DNA of 64,000 nt, taken from NCBI GenBank assembly GCA_946965045.2, contig OX337229.1:310001-374000 (forward strand), read 5' to 3'. The notes below the pieces were generated by a model that saw nothing but the letters and a program-made list of their open reading frames with translations, was not told the origin of the DNA and made no database searches. Positions 9,627-20,789 of this stretch are shown in pieces. The position numbers and the translations under genes were made by a program. The DNA is from Epithemia pelagica (lineage: Eukaryota > Bacillariophyta > Bacillariophyceae > Surirellales > Surirellaceae). Positions within the stretch are counted from its first letter, which is position 1. Every line of letters starts with the position of its first letter.

Positions 9627-11144
9627 GATGTTGTAGGGATAGATTTGGATGATAGAAGAGAAAAGATAGAACGAGGCAACGGTTGTTGGCGTTTGAACTT
9701 TTGGTCGAGTCAAAATTTGTGTTCTCAAAAGAGTGTGGCTTGATGTTTGTAGCGAGCGGAGGAGGAGAGAAGAAACAGGAAGAAGGGACACGGAATTTGG
9801 GTCACCGAAAGACACTCCTCCAGACTGTCTTGGGCGGCTTGTCGAGTACTCCATGGAACATTTGACTGGGCGCAATCAGTAGGCTTGCGTCAGCATCGTC
9901 AGAAGGCCAAATTCCGATCTTGCAACGTCAGTTCGACAACCCAATGGCCAGACTTCCAAATGCGACCGGACAGTATCCGAGACGTTCACTCACCTCAAGA
10001 GAGAAGTCTTGCTTCACGATTGATTCCCATACCTGACGTCATATCGCGCTTCTCATGCCAACCGTTATATCCGGGATGGATCTTGTCCCCCAGATCCAAC
10101 TGTTCGATTTCAAAAAAGATCCTCGAAAGCTGCATCCGTCGTGTCTGAGCCATGGAGAGCGAGAAGAGCGGAGTTCCCTGCACGTTCTTTCTTCATCTGC
10201 TTGCGGCACGTCTTTGTGAAGGACCATCATCATCATGGGATACACATGGTTGGGTTTGTTATTTGTTCCTTCCATTGGTCCATCTTTCCTCGCAAGTTCC
10301 ATACAACATCTTGCCATATCCTGTGGAAGGGTTGTTCTTTCTCTCTCGGACGCACCTTCTTTCAACCTCCTTCTTTATGTGCTTGGGAATAATGAAGTGA
10401 AGGTGGTCGTAGAGATTTGGAGCGAGCATACAAGAGGTGGATCCATGATGATCCCGCCGTTAGCGTTTTTGGTTTCTTTCTCGTCAAACTACCCATGCGT
10501 CTCGCCTACAATCTATCTAGTAGCTAACTATTGCGCAATCCGTCCACTGACTTGGTCACGCCCTAATATTCAATCGGCTTTACTTGCAACAAGAGTTGAG
10601 AGACACACAAACCAATAGGAGTACGAGTATGCATCGATTCCAACATGAAATCCAACGGTGCTGGAGAAATAGGGATGAGGGCAATCCATCGATCCACCTC
10701 AAAAAGTGACCAAGAAGATGGCCCAACCTTGGCTTCTCCTTGTATCAACGGGCAAGAGTGTGATGAATGGCTTACTACTTACTATAGGTTCCATTTACTA
10801 GAGGAGTAAGAAGTACTCCTAGATTGGGAGCGGATCGAACACAGCTTTTCTTGAGATTCCGGTAGATTGTATCGCGGAAAATATGTGTGACACCGCCCAC
10901 ATCCATACAACCACAAAACGTGCAAGAATTTTTTTGCCAGCATTAATAGAGCAGGTCTCCTCCACATGACAACAAAACAAGGTTTGGTTCGACGATTGTC
11001 TCGTGTCTGGGATTTCCAGAGTGTCCTCCTGTTTGTGTAATAGAGGCTTCGTGGTTCCTTTCGTTTCTGGTACAAAATTCGGCATGAACGAAATGCAACA
11101 ACACTAACAACCAACTACCTATATATCAAAAAGTCAACAACACC
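9627..11144. other. Divergent intergenic region with a CRE-like site
   Basis: 1518 bp between the small plastid gene and tRNase Z. A TGACGTCA palindrome is at 10034-10041. A 52-codon ATG frame at 9995-10153 (-) starting MAQTRRMQLSRIFFEIEQL looks mildly protein-like and overlaps that site. It cannot be assigned to a family and could be a stray exon or chance. Confidence 0.4.
10034..10041. promoter_or_regulatory. CRE-like palindrome TGACGTCA
   Basis: Perfect bZIP/CREB-type octamer 408 bp upstream of the small plastid protein start at 9626. In Phaeodactylum, TGACGT-type elements mediate CO2/cAMP control of a plastid carbonic anhydrase promoter. Function here is inferred. Confidence 0.35.
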
Positions 11145-14100
11145 ATGACGTCCAGTCTTGTGGTATTGACGACGGCGACAATGGATTCAAGTCCGTGCTT
11201 GATTTTGACCATGCCCGTGGTCCACAATGAGGCCTCCTCCTCCAAAAAATCGTCGTCGTCGTCCCATTCCTCCACCACGAGTGGCGTGGGTCGTATTTTG
11301 GTGGATTGTGGAGAAGGAACCCAACGAGCCTGTTTGGAATACAATCAACGATTGTCGACCTTACGAGCCGTTTGCTTAACCTCTTTACAGGTCACGAGTA
11401 CAGGCGGTTTACCCGGACTCTTGTTGACCGCGGCCGATGTCCAGGCCGCCGTGTCGTCGGCTGCGACATCCGTCTCCAAGAACAAGACGACTGCGAATCC
11501 AAAAACTGACAATGATCACAACAACAGCAACAACAAGACGTTGCCATATTCTCGTTCCACAACAATGGAGGTATCCTCATCCTCTTCCTCCTCACCAATC
11601 AAAGAGACTGGGATTGTTTCGAGAAAAGACCAGAGTCCTATTAGGGACAGCAAGGACAAGAAGATGCGTCCAGGGTCCATATCCTGGCCCTTTTTGGTCT
11701 TTTCCGACGACAAGAACAACAAGACCGATAGCAAAAGTTCTCCTGGAGATGCTTCCTCCTCCTCAACGACGGCCTTGCAAATTGTCGGACCACCTCAGAC
11801 GAAGACGTACCTGGCCGCCTTGCGACACTTTGTCCGTCGTCCTCACTTTCCAGTTCAAGTCCACGAACAGGCACCCGTGCAGGACGACGACACCACAAGA
11901 GTTTCGAGTAGTAGTGGTAGGACTCTATTGACGGCCGAGGAACCATCCAGTGTCACAACCGTTCCAGCAGCCACGGACTCCCACACTCATTACATGGAGG
12001 ATCCTGCTGCTGCTTCGCCGCCCTCCAAACGAGCCAAACCAACGCCGAGTTCCCAGACTACACGTACTGCTCCACCACCACAACCTGTCGTCCAGTCCTA
12101 TTATTCCATTTATCCCATGACATTTTGCGAAGAAACCAATGCAACACCATCACCAGCCCCAAACGCAACGTCGTCGTTTTCGTCGTTCAGTACTAGAACC
12201 ACCACCTGCTGGGTGTCGTACTTGTTTGTCACGGACCCCTTACCAGGCAAATTTCGACCGGATCGAGCCCAAGCCTTGGGCGTTCCTCGAGGACCCTTGT
12301 TTGCCCAACTCAAGGCCGGTCAATCCGTCACCTTTTCGGTACAAGACGATCCACAACCATTCACCAAACAAAAACAGCACAAAAAGAAGCAAAAGGCCAA
12401 ACAAAACAAGAAGAATGATTCTGCTGCTGCATCCTTGAACGCCACTGACACGGTCCATCCATCCAGCAGTTCTGATATGAACCACCAAAAAACGGTTCAC
12501 AGTTGGCAAGTGGTGGAACCTTCGTTACCCGGTGTCGGTGTCTTGGTGTTGCGATATCCACGCCAGGTTCAGGAATTGCCACGGTTTTGGAACCACGTGC
12601 AACAACAACTGTTGCAACCACATGGATTAGTATCATGCTCCTCCTCTTCATCATCATCATCAGCAGTAGCATCCAACCATGGTACCAAGAACCAGGATGC
12701 CGCAACAGGAATCGGCACTCGACTGGAACTGGTGGTTCACATTGCCAGCAAGACCGTCTTGGACGATTCCACCAGTGTCGCGTGGAGAAGACAATCGAAT
12801 CATACGGTTCGGACGGGCGAGACTCCTCCGGATCATGTTTGGATCAATATGGATCCCTCCTATTCTATTACGGGGACCACGACAACTCCTGCTACGACGA
12901 ACCACCACCACGATCCGGGAACCCCTCATGTCTCCGCCGCCCAGACGGCGCAACTCCGTTCGTTGGTGTGTCCACACCTCTATCCCTATCCCCGCCGCCG
13001 CCGCCGAGCGACGCCTGTACCAAAACGCTTGGAAACGGACCAGGACGAGAACGACAACTTGGACGACAATACGGATGGGGTGGTGGTCGGATATCCTTCG
13101 TTGGAATACCAACTTATTCCTCGTGCCAAACGAGGCTTTGTCCATTCCCCACATCGCAACGACAATCCAGAGGGGGAGAACGAGGAGGATGATACGGTTA
13201 CCAAGGAACTGAAAACACTGGCGACGGATTCGGGCGCAGTGTCCTTGGCCAAGGACATTTTGTCTCGTGTCACGACGACTACTACTTCAGCAACCACAGT
13301 AGAAGGGATTCCACACTACATGGAACCAAGTGATTCCGTGTCAACCAATACGAATGACGACCAGAAGCTTTACGGGGTAAAGGCAGTACTGGAACCAACC
13401 ACGTATGAACAGGAAAGCGGTCAGATCATTTTTACAGGTACTGCTTCGGCCGTTCCTTGCAAACATCGCAATGTGAGTGGCATTTGCCTCATGAGTCAAG
13501 CGAAAAGATCCAAGGACAACAAGCCTTCATCATCCCTGAGCTCTACTCGTCGATCCATGATGCTTTTGGATGTGGGAGAAGGGACAATCGGCCAATTGTT
13601 GCTAACGTTGGATGCCCATTCGGATTCCATTTGCACCACGCAACAACAAGTACACTCAATTTTGTCCCAAATCAAGGCTGTTTGGATATCACATCCCCAT
13701 GCCGATCATCATTTGGGCTTGTTGCGATTGCTCCATGAACGCATGGATCTCCACAATGATAACAACACTCAAGACGTTACTATGGAACGAGTCTTGGTGA
13801 TTGCACCCAAGCCCATTTTCGACTTTCTGCAAGAGTATTCGGCAATTCATCCATGGATTACTCAGACCTATCATGGTTTGGATTGTCGCGAGTTTCTCCC
13901 ACAAACACCAGACGCCAACAACAATCGTTCGCATCACTTGTTGACCAATCACAACAAGAATGCTCGTGCGGCACAAGAGCTGCTGTTTCAGTATACAGGA
14001 ATATCCCAGTGTCAATCCATTCCCGTGCAACATTGTCCCAATGCCTATGCGGTCGTGTTGGACGGAACGAGTTTTGGTCGACTCGTGTACAGTGGGGATT

Positions 14101-14570
14101 GTCGACCCAGTCGGGCATTGGCCCTGGCGGGTCAGGGTGCCAATGTGCTGATTCACGAGGCTACCTTTGAAGATGGTATGGAAGCCGAAGCCTGTCTCAA
14201 ACGGCATTGTACGATTGGTGAAGCGCTCCGTGTCGCAAAACAAATGAAGGCCCAGACTGTGATTTTAACCCATTTTTCACAACGCTATCCCAAGATACCA
14301 CCCCTACCCTCGGACGATCATTACAATGATGCCAATGATGCTGCACCCGTGATTTTTGCCTTTGATTTCATGACGCTGCGACCGTGTGATTTGTACTTGG
14401 CATCCCATCTTACTCCGGCCTTGCGCCTCTTGTATCCCGATGAGAACAATGGAACCAAAGGAAACGGTGCCGCTAAGGACAGTACAGAGGACGCAACCGA
14501 CGCGCTATCGGAAATGGCAATGACAGCCATGTCCCAGCCAGGTCTATTCGCTCAGTCCGAACTCCTCTAA
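11145..14570 (+). CDS. ELAC2: Ribonuclease Z, long form (tRNase Z-L / ELAC2-like)
   Basis: Metallo-beta-lactamase endonuclease that removes the 3' trailer from precursor tRNAs in nucleus and organelles. The 1141-aa length and two-lobed layout identify the long form. The N-terminal lobe (about 1-430) keeps the degenerate VDCGEGTQR near residue 60. The C-terminal lobe starts around residue 765 with FTGTASAVPCKHRNVSG. Catalytic features: LLDVGEGTIGQL, the zinc motif SHPHADHH (His850, His852, Asp854, His855), YSGDCRPS (Asp985), HEATF (His1004) and THFSQRY (His1043). Long Ser/Asn/Thr inserts, not new domains, explain the extra length compared with about 830 aa in animals. No obvious N-terminal presequence. 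No intron is needed. A degenerate fragment of its 3' half lies downstream at 14727-14780. Confidence 0.95.
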   Translation: MTSSLVVLTTATMDSSPCLILTMPVVHNEASSSKKSSSSSHSSTTSGVGRILVDCGEGTQRACLEYNQRLSTLRAVCLTSLQVTSTGGLPGLLLTAADVQAAVSSAATSVSKNKTTANPKTDNDHNNSNNKTLPYSRSTTMEVSSSSSSSPIKETGIVSRKDQSPIRDSKDKKMRPGSISWPFLVFSDDKNNKTDSKSSPGDASSSSTTALQIVGPPQTKTYLAALRHFVRRPHFPVQVHEQAPVQDDDTTRVSSSSGRTLLTAEEPSSVTTVPAATDSHTHYMEDPAAASPPSKRAKPTPSSQTTRTAPPPQPVVQSYYSIYPMTFCEETNATPSPAPNATSSFSSFSTRTTTCWVSYLFVTDPLPGKFRPDRAQALGVPRGPLFAQLKAGQSVTFSVQDDPQPFTKQKQHKKKQKAKQNKKNDSAAASLNATDTVHPSSSSDMNHQKTVHSWQVVEPSLPGVGVLVLRYPRQVQELPRFWNHVQQQLLQPHGLVSCSSSSSSSSAVASNHGTKNQDAATGIGTRLELVVHIASKTVLDDSTSVAWRRQSNHTVRTGETPPDHVWINMDPSYSITGTTTTPATTNHHHDPGTPHVSAAQTAQLRSLVCPHLYPYPRRRRRATPVPKRLETDQDENDNLDDNTDGVVVGYPSLEYQLIPRAKRGFVHSPHRNDNPEGENEEDDTVTKELKTLATDSGAVSLAKDILSRVTTTTTSATTVEGIPHYMEPSDSVSTNTNDDQKLYGVKAVLEPTTYEQESGQIIFTGTASAVPCKHRNVSGICLMSQAKRSKDNKPSSSLSSTRRSMMLLDVGEGTIGQLLLTLDAHSDSICTTQQQVHSILSQIKAVWISHPHADHHLGLLRLLHERMDLHNDNNTQDVTMERVLVIAPKPIFDFLQEYSAIHPWITQTYHGLDCREFLPQTPDANNNRSHHLLTNHNKNARAAQELLFQYTGISQCQSIPVQHCPNAYAVVLDGTSFGRLVYSGDCRPSRALALAGQGANVLIHEATFEDGMEAEACLKRHCTIGEALRVAKQMKAQTVILTHFSQRYPKIPPLPSDDHYNDANDAAPVIFAFDFMTLRPCDLYLASHLTPALRLLYPDENNGTKGNGAAKDSTEDATDALSEMAMTAMSQPGLFAQSELL

Positions 14571-15590
14571 CGACGGGACCTACTTTCCGGTACGGAAATC
14601 ATACTTACCGTTGTACAAAAAGAGCTCCCAGCATATTTGGGCCGGTAAGTAACAACAAACATAAAAACACCAAAGAAGGACGTACTCTGAGAGAGTGTTA
14701 TCCATGGAGGATAGAAGATTCCGCGACAATTCATCCATGGATTACTCAGACATATCACAGTTGTGAGTTTCTCCAACAAATATGAAATGTCAGTCACAAA
14801 CTTGACGTCGCTGTCGAGTCCAATTGAGAATGCTCCAGTTCCATGAATGAAAGAGAGATATACCAGGTGATGCACGAATTGTCACAGGTTGAACCAAAAT
14901 TCGCAAGATCAACGGGCCTTTGATGAACGAATAATGACATGACGTGGCATTACCCTTCTCGGCTTTCCTTGAACGAATGTGCACATGCAGTCCTTGCAAA
15001 ACGACAGGGCAGTTCTAGAATTGTCTATGAAAACGAGCAACCAGTTGTTCTCATTTCACACGAGACCATGTTCTGTAAGTCAAATAGAATGGAACATGTG
15101 CGTTCTGGGAATCACGAGACTGCTTCTTGTATCTTGTAGTTTCACTGGTAAGAAATTCCGGTACGCAGCCAACGTTTCTTGCCGGTAGTGACAGAGTATT
15201 GACAGCTCTTGATCGCTACCTATTTTACCGGTTGGTGCTTGGGCAATTTCCTGGAACGAAGGAATGCCCCAGGTGTGGGAGTAACGCAATGTGCGGTACG
15301 CAATCAACAGACACGATTGCTTTTGTCCGATTGATAAGCGATGTCGCAGGCGTGAAGCGATTTATGATAGATACTACCGCTATCATCTACTCTAGAGTGG
15401 TTGAAGCTATCCAATTCTATCGATGTAAGTATCAAGGATCGGGTAGGTCGATTTCCATGGACAACAACAGTGTCTTAACAGCCTTACTCATGCGTCTATG
15501 GAGTTCATTTAGTAGTGGCTACCTGCTCCTCTTTGTTTCGATAGCACCGAGGAAACACTTGTTTGCAGCCATAGGGCTAATTGATTCATT
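14571..15590. other. Convergent intergenic region, tRNase Z / DUF6824 gene
   Basis: 1020 bp between two 3' ends. It contains the degenerate tRNase Z fragment listed separately. The rest shows no gene; open frames of 60-75 codons look like chance. Confidence 0.45.
14727..14780 (+). pseudogene. Degenerate fragment of the tRNase Z coding region
   Basis: Bases from 14727 repeat the tRNase Z coding sequence starting at 13843. The first 25 bases are identical (coding the segment around AIHPWITQT), then a gap, then a match to the GAGTTTCTCC..ACAAA part. It lies 157 bp past the stop codon in the same orientation. Too short and gapped to be functional. Confidence 0.7.
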
Positions 15591-17106
15591 TCACATGTTC
15601 TCTTCTTTGTCAGAGTCGTCACCGCTCTGGTCTACTGCTATCCCCCATGACATGAACTCTTTCAAGTCAGCCAAGAACGATGCTCGGAATGATCCACGAC
15701 CACTGGCACCAGATGCTCGAAGAGAGCCGTTGCGACCAAAGACCTTTTCCAAAGACACGGGCTCTACATCCATCATGTCCTCAGTCTCAATCGCTCGGCC
15801 CGCTTTCATAGGCGTAGGTGTCAAAGACTTGGATACGTCAGCTTGTTCCAGTGCTGCAACGTTCTTGTTGTTGCCATCCTCCTCGGAAGTAAATCCCATA
15901 ATGGGTAGAGGTGGAAGACCATAAGAAAGTGACGATGCAAGGGCAAAGGGAGGAGGTCCGACCGACTTTATGGAGTTTGAAGCAGCTGCACTGTTATCCA
16001 TAGCATGTTCGGCTTGCCACTGATGCTGATCGGTGCGTTGGTAAGATGTTTGGGAATGTTCGGATGCATCGCCGAGGTTGAGAATATCAACGACTTCAAT
16101 GGGACCAATGCTACTAGGGATCTTGGCCGTAGGTTGACTGTGGTTCGAAATCTTGTTCTTGGATGTTGCGCGGCGCGGCCTCATGGTTGCGCGAGTTGCC
16201 ATTAAGAAGGTGGGTTCCTCCAGCATGGAATCAAAAACTGAAGCCGATGCCACACTATCGTCATTGTCACTATGGACTTGTTCATGTTGCTCTTCGTCTT
16301 GTTGTGTCATGGGGATGCTACCCGTGGACACTGCCCGTTGTTGTTCTCGTTTCATAATCTGGAGCTGATCACGATCCGAAGCAGCTCGTTTCAATTGCTG
16401 TACCTGACGACGCTTTTTGGCTTTGGTACTAGACTTGTATTTGAGATGCAAGAGATCACGAAACCTGCATATAGATGAAACACATTGGAGAAAGGGAGAG
16501 AGATGGTGAGACATGTTCATTGATTCTTGTTCAAGTCATGGTTGGATAGCGCCTTGTATCAAAACCATGAAACAAGATTCGCATCATGGCAATCTTGTCA
16601 ACTTACCCTTGTCCAACTTTTTCACGTGCAACGGCATCGCCGACTTCGTACCACCTGCTGCAACCGGTAACTTCATCTTCGCTTTCGCGCAAAAAGCCAC
16701 CAGGAGGATCCGCATGTCTTACTCCATCGACAATTTGTGACACCAGCATGCTCTTTTCCAACTTGGTTGCGGCCATGCTGTACCGTTCCATGTAACTTTC
16801 CACCATGTTGCGAAAGCGGCGATTGCCTGGATGGTTAAAGGCACGCTTGCCTCGAGCGCAAATCACATCGTTTGGTCCTGGTTCGCGATGGACGAGACGG
16901 GGTTCAGAGTCACCAGTGTTGGTAAGAGGCAAGGACGATGAAGAGTCCATGTGATTCGGTTCGTCTCTAGACAAGACGCTTCTCCAGGCTGCAGAAGGGT
17001 CATTAAAAGATGGCGTATAGCTTGTGTCTGGTCTCATTCTCAAGGACTGTTGTTGTTGAGCGTCACTTCCAAAGACAGCAGCGTTGATCGGATTGATAAT
17101 GATCAT
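15591..17106 (-). CDS. DUF6824 domain protein (two exons)
   Basis: Two exons, 17106-16607 and 16464-15591, code for 457 aa. The donor GTAAGT (16606-16601) and acceptor ATGCAG (ending 16465) give a phase-2 join, VGQG-FRDLLHLKYKSS, that continues the domain. Residues about 78-172 form a DUF6824 domain: NDVICARGKRAFNHPGNRRF, then MERYSMAATKLEKSMLVSQI, GGFLRESED and the terminal WYEVGDAVAREKVGQGFRDL. The usual diatom pattern is NDVLCGRGGG, so CARGK is a divergent opening. After the domain comes a Lys/Arg-rich segment (KYKSSTKAKKRRQVQQLKR), a possible nuclear signal, and a disordered acidic tail. The ATG at 17106 is the first in frame; the open frame further up lacks ATG. DUF6824 is abundant in diatoms and of unknown function; a nuclear role is only inferred. 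Confidence 0.82.
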
Positions 17107-20100
17107 TCTCTCTATGGCTTGAGGTTTGCTCTCGTGTGTTCTGCTGGAATTCGTGTTATAGGTTTGACTGGTTATGGTTTTATGAAGAGATTGATATAGA
17201 TGCCGGTTGGCAAAGTTGTGGTCTAGATTGTGGTTGTGGTTGTTGTTGCTTTCCGTGATTGAGTTTTTGTGGGAGAAGGCCAATGGCAAGCAGTTTCCTG
17301 GTCCGACATTATTTTGTTTATGTGGGCGGTGGGCGCGTCTATCAAAGGTCGATTCGGGGGTCGGCGGAACGGAATTTGAGTGGGACTCCTGTTTGTTAGT
17401 GTACTCTGTACAGGCATATTAGGTACAGTCTCTCTCAGGAAGTCATGATTCATGATGATGTGTGTTTCAATGTTTCTCAGCTCGGACCAATAGAAAAAAT
17501 AGAAAAAGGATAGCCTTACAAAATCAGACGCTGTCGAGTAGGTACTCTAGGAGGTAGCAGTAGTTACTAGAAAAACGAAAAACTAGCTAAATGACGAAAA
17601 ATATCCCGGCAAAACCCTCCGACTAGGTGTCCGCTTCTTAGCCCCCCAGCCGCTCTCCGCGACCAACCATTTTTATCTTGGTCTTTTTGCGTTTTAGAAG
17701 AAAATTTCTGGTCAAAATGAAAAAGACCACGCCGGCCTTCTAGATCACACTTTCAAAATTTTGTGAGCAGGCGTGCGCACTTTGACCGTTGGTCTTCCCC
17801 ATTCTTGATTGTCCCACATTATTTTCACCACGCACCTTTTGCCATTGACAATGGATATGCACCATCACAATGCATTCTCCATCATCTGCACACCATGGAC
17901 ATTTGACATATAGACCATAGATATTGTTTTGCTCTACCGCCATCCTTTCTTTGTTTTTTCTAGGAGAAGTGTGGTTGTTTCTAGTGTTAGTGTCCGTTTA
18001 AAAGTGAACCCTCCTCCACAACACCGTGCCGTTGCCGTAGGCTTGTCTCTTTGCAACCACTTGACTTACTACAGTCCTATTTTAGAATACGTTTCTTTCG
18101 AGTTCCGTTATGAAGTATGTTGAGTGTAGAGTCCCCTGCACTGCTGGGAAAGACATGTCATGCTCATGGCAATAAAAAAAGAATAAGAGGAGCAGGTCGA
18201 CATCACAATCGACTAGAGACGACAGAGGAAAAATGGATGGCTTCCTCCACTTATCCTATCTACTCCTAATTGAGGTCTATAGCTATATTTTGTCCTATAA
18301 GAATCCTACAAATGATGCCAGCAGCATCGACCAAAATGGATGTTATTAGGCACAAACAAATGACACACTATGGCAACGTAGTGACAGCCTAAAACTAAAC
18401 ATTGTCCATTCCAATGCAAATATTAGTCATTCCAGAACTTACCATGCTGGATGTGCAGTGACAAAGATGAGATGAGATGCCCAGGGACGAAGCATGCCGT
18501 TTTTGGTGTTGGTTTGGTCATTGCCTCGTTTTGTTGCTTTCATCGATTTTGTGGCCTGTGAACCCACCGAGAACACTATTTTGAGTCTTGTTGAGCAGAA
18601 CGCCTGCCATCTTCCAACTGTCACAGCACGCCAGCCTTTCCACCGATGGATGTGAAATTTCCATTCATTTTTTGTCTGTGAGATTGGGTTTGTTTTGCCC
18701 GAACAGACGAGCTAAGAAGCGGACATCTAGTCGGAGGGAAAAAATCCGTTAAATCATACACTCCTACCATTCTGAATTCTGAACTCTGAACAAAAAAGAC
18801 GCGGAGCACAAGCTCTGAGAGAATAAAGTCCACGATCCAAAACGCGTTTGAAGCTGGAATGAAGCATAACGTCAAGCGGGACTCCCATCAACACTCCCCA
18901 GGCTAGAATCAATTCCGTGTGGCATACAAACTGATGATATGACTGATCACCTTTGAGATCGGTTGTATTAGGGCAGAGAAAGCAGTATGCGTCGAGACTT
19001 TTTGTCAGCTTACGCCGGAAAGGGAGGAACTGAGGTCAAAAGAGTAGACGACGAAAGCATCGACGAACTTTCAAGTAATTCGGCTCCCTTTCCAACTAAA
19101 TATCGATTGAAGATGGAAACGAGCAATGGCGGCCACTGGATTTTTCTTGGTCGACTGATCAGAAAATTCGTGTATGTTTCACTTGACAAAGCCAATAAAG
19201 CGGGGTGAAATGAATTCAATAAGGGGCATGGAAGTCATTTACTCTGTTAGGGTTTTCGCGGGTGGTCTGATCGAAAGGAATTCGGGGGTGGGGGGTATCA
19301 TTGAGATGCTTTTTTGTGTAAAAATCAAAAATAGGATGACGGATTCTTACTATCAAAATGCGTTGAACTTCAGCAGTCGAAATGATAGACATTTTGCCGG
19401 GAGCTAACGTTGGGTTTTCCTTTTTCCACTCGGTACTCCGCATGCTCTTGAGAGCTCCGCGTGCTTCTTACGAACCAGCTTCTTGATTTTTCAAACGCGT
19501 CAAAATCAAAACGTATGGACAGTGACAAAACTTCGCAGCGGACGCGTTACCTTCATCTGTTTTGTTTCTTTGTTGCTTTAATTCATTTTCTGACTGGGGA
19601 GTTTTCAAAACTCTCTTCTGCCGGCAGATGAGGGAGAGATATCACATAGGCTTATATCCCAAACATCAACGATGACACTACCGCCGAGTCGATGGACAAA
19701 TTGGAATTGGAAATTGGAAAGTGTCCGATCTCCTCGAAATCTGAAAGGAACAGATTGTAGCGATTAGCGATGCGCGTATCAGTAGTTATATCATTTATTT
19801 TTTTATGAAGTAGTTGGATGGAGTCGTCTCGCTCTCCCCCAGGCTGGGGGACAAAGGCGATCTTTTTTGTCCCGTACAAGACCAAATCTACACGACCAAG
19901 ACTTGGAAAGGGATCCTCGTACGAATAGACAGACGATTCACACTTGATCGCGATGAATTCTTGCATCAAACAACAGATTCCAAACGATCCATCTCTATTG
20001 TGTGATTGGAGTTCACACTTTGGATCTGTGATTGATGCAGATAGAGAACGGAACCAGTTAGAGAGATCTGAACCTTGATCTGATGATACCAAGTTCTCGC

Positions 20101-20789
20101 CTCTTCCATGGGGCAATCAAGTTGACTGTTGAGCGTTGAGCGATCAACTCACCGTTTATCCAATGTGACAAAACAAGAACGACTCCATTATTGAAGTCAG
20201 ACAAACACAACCCAGTCAAGGGCGCAAGGCTGCATATGATGTGTCATTTGTTATATGACAATGCTGGAAACAATTATGTCTCTCTCGATGTTCTCGTTTG
20301 GTACTCAGGGATGCTGGGCAATTCGGAACCTGAACACAGTATTTCACTGGTGAAAACAAATGCTAGTTCTCAAGGAAGCTAGCTAGCATGTATGCTCAGC
20401 ACCGCAACGATATAAATGGCAGCGGCGTGTGGACGATCACATGTTGCACTGCCAAGTGTGATTGGAGGTCTTGAAGTCAAAGCAGTTTATTGTTCCATTC
20501 GTTATTCAAAGGCACATTCGGTCTCCTTTCATTGTGCGCCCATCAAAGGCGTTCGCAGGACGGCTTGTGTCCTGGAGGCGGTGAAGTCATGTTCAAATCT
20601 ATACAACTACGAGACCTGGGAGCGCTCACTCATCATACAACACAAGTTCGGCAGTTCAATCCAAACATTTCATATACTATCTACAAAGGCATGTGAAGGG
20701 CGTTGCATAGCTGGTTTTACAGTAGATGTGCATGTAATATACAAGTGGTGGAGCAGACTTTTCCGCGTGACGATAATTGTTCATCATTG
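17107..20789. other. Gene-poor region, 3.7 kb
   Basis: No convincing gene. The longest frames are 19652-20116 (-, 154 codons, begins at TTG with no early ATG) and 20416-20811 (+, 131 codons, overlapping the next gene). Neither has recognisable motifs. A 28-bp inverted repeat at 17615 and 18711 is listed separately. Confidence 0.5.
17615..18738. repeat. Candidate TIR element: 28-bp inverted repeats 1.1 kb apart
   Basis: Bases 17615-17642 begin CCCTCCGACTAG and match the reverse complement of 18711-18738 at 27 of 28 positions. Both outer ends are flanked by A-runs (AAAA), a possible but low-complexity target duplication. The 1.07 kb between the arms has no open frame resembling a transposase. 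It is consistent with a small non-autonomous TIR transposon, or with an old inverted duplication. Confidence 0.5.

Noticed and set aside
19652-20116. 154-codon minus-strand frame
   Set aside because: It begins at TTG with no ATG before a Met far inside, shows no family features and lies in a gene-poor block.
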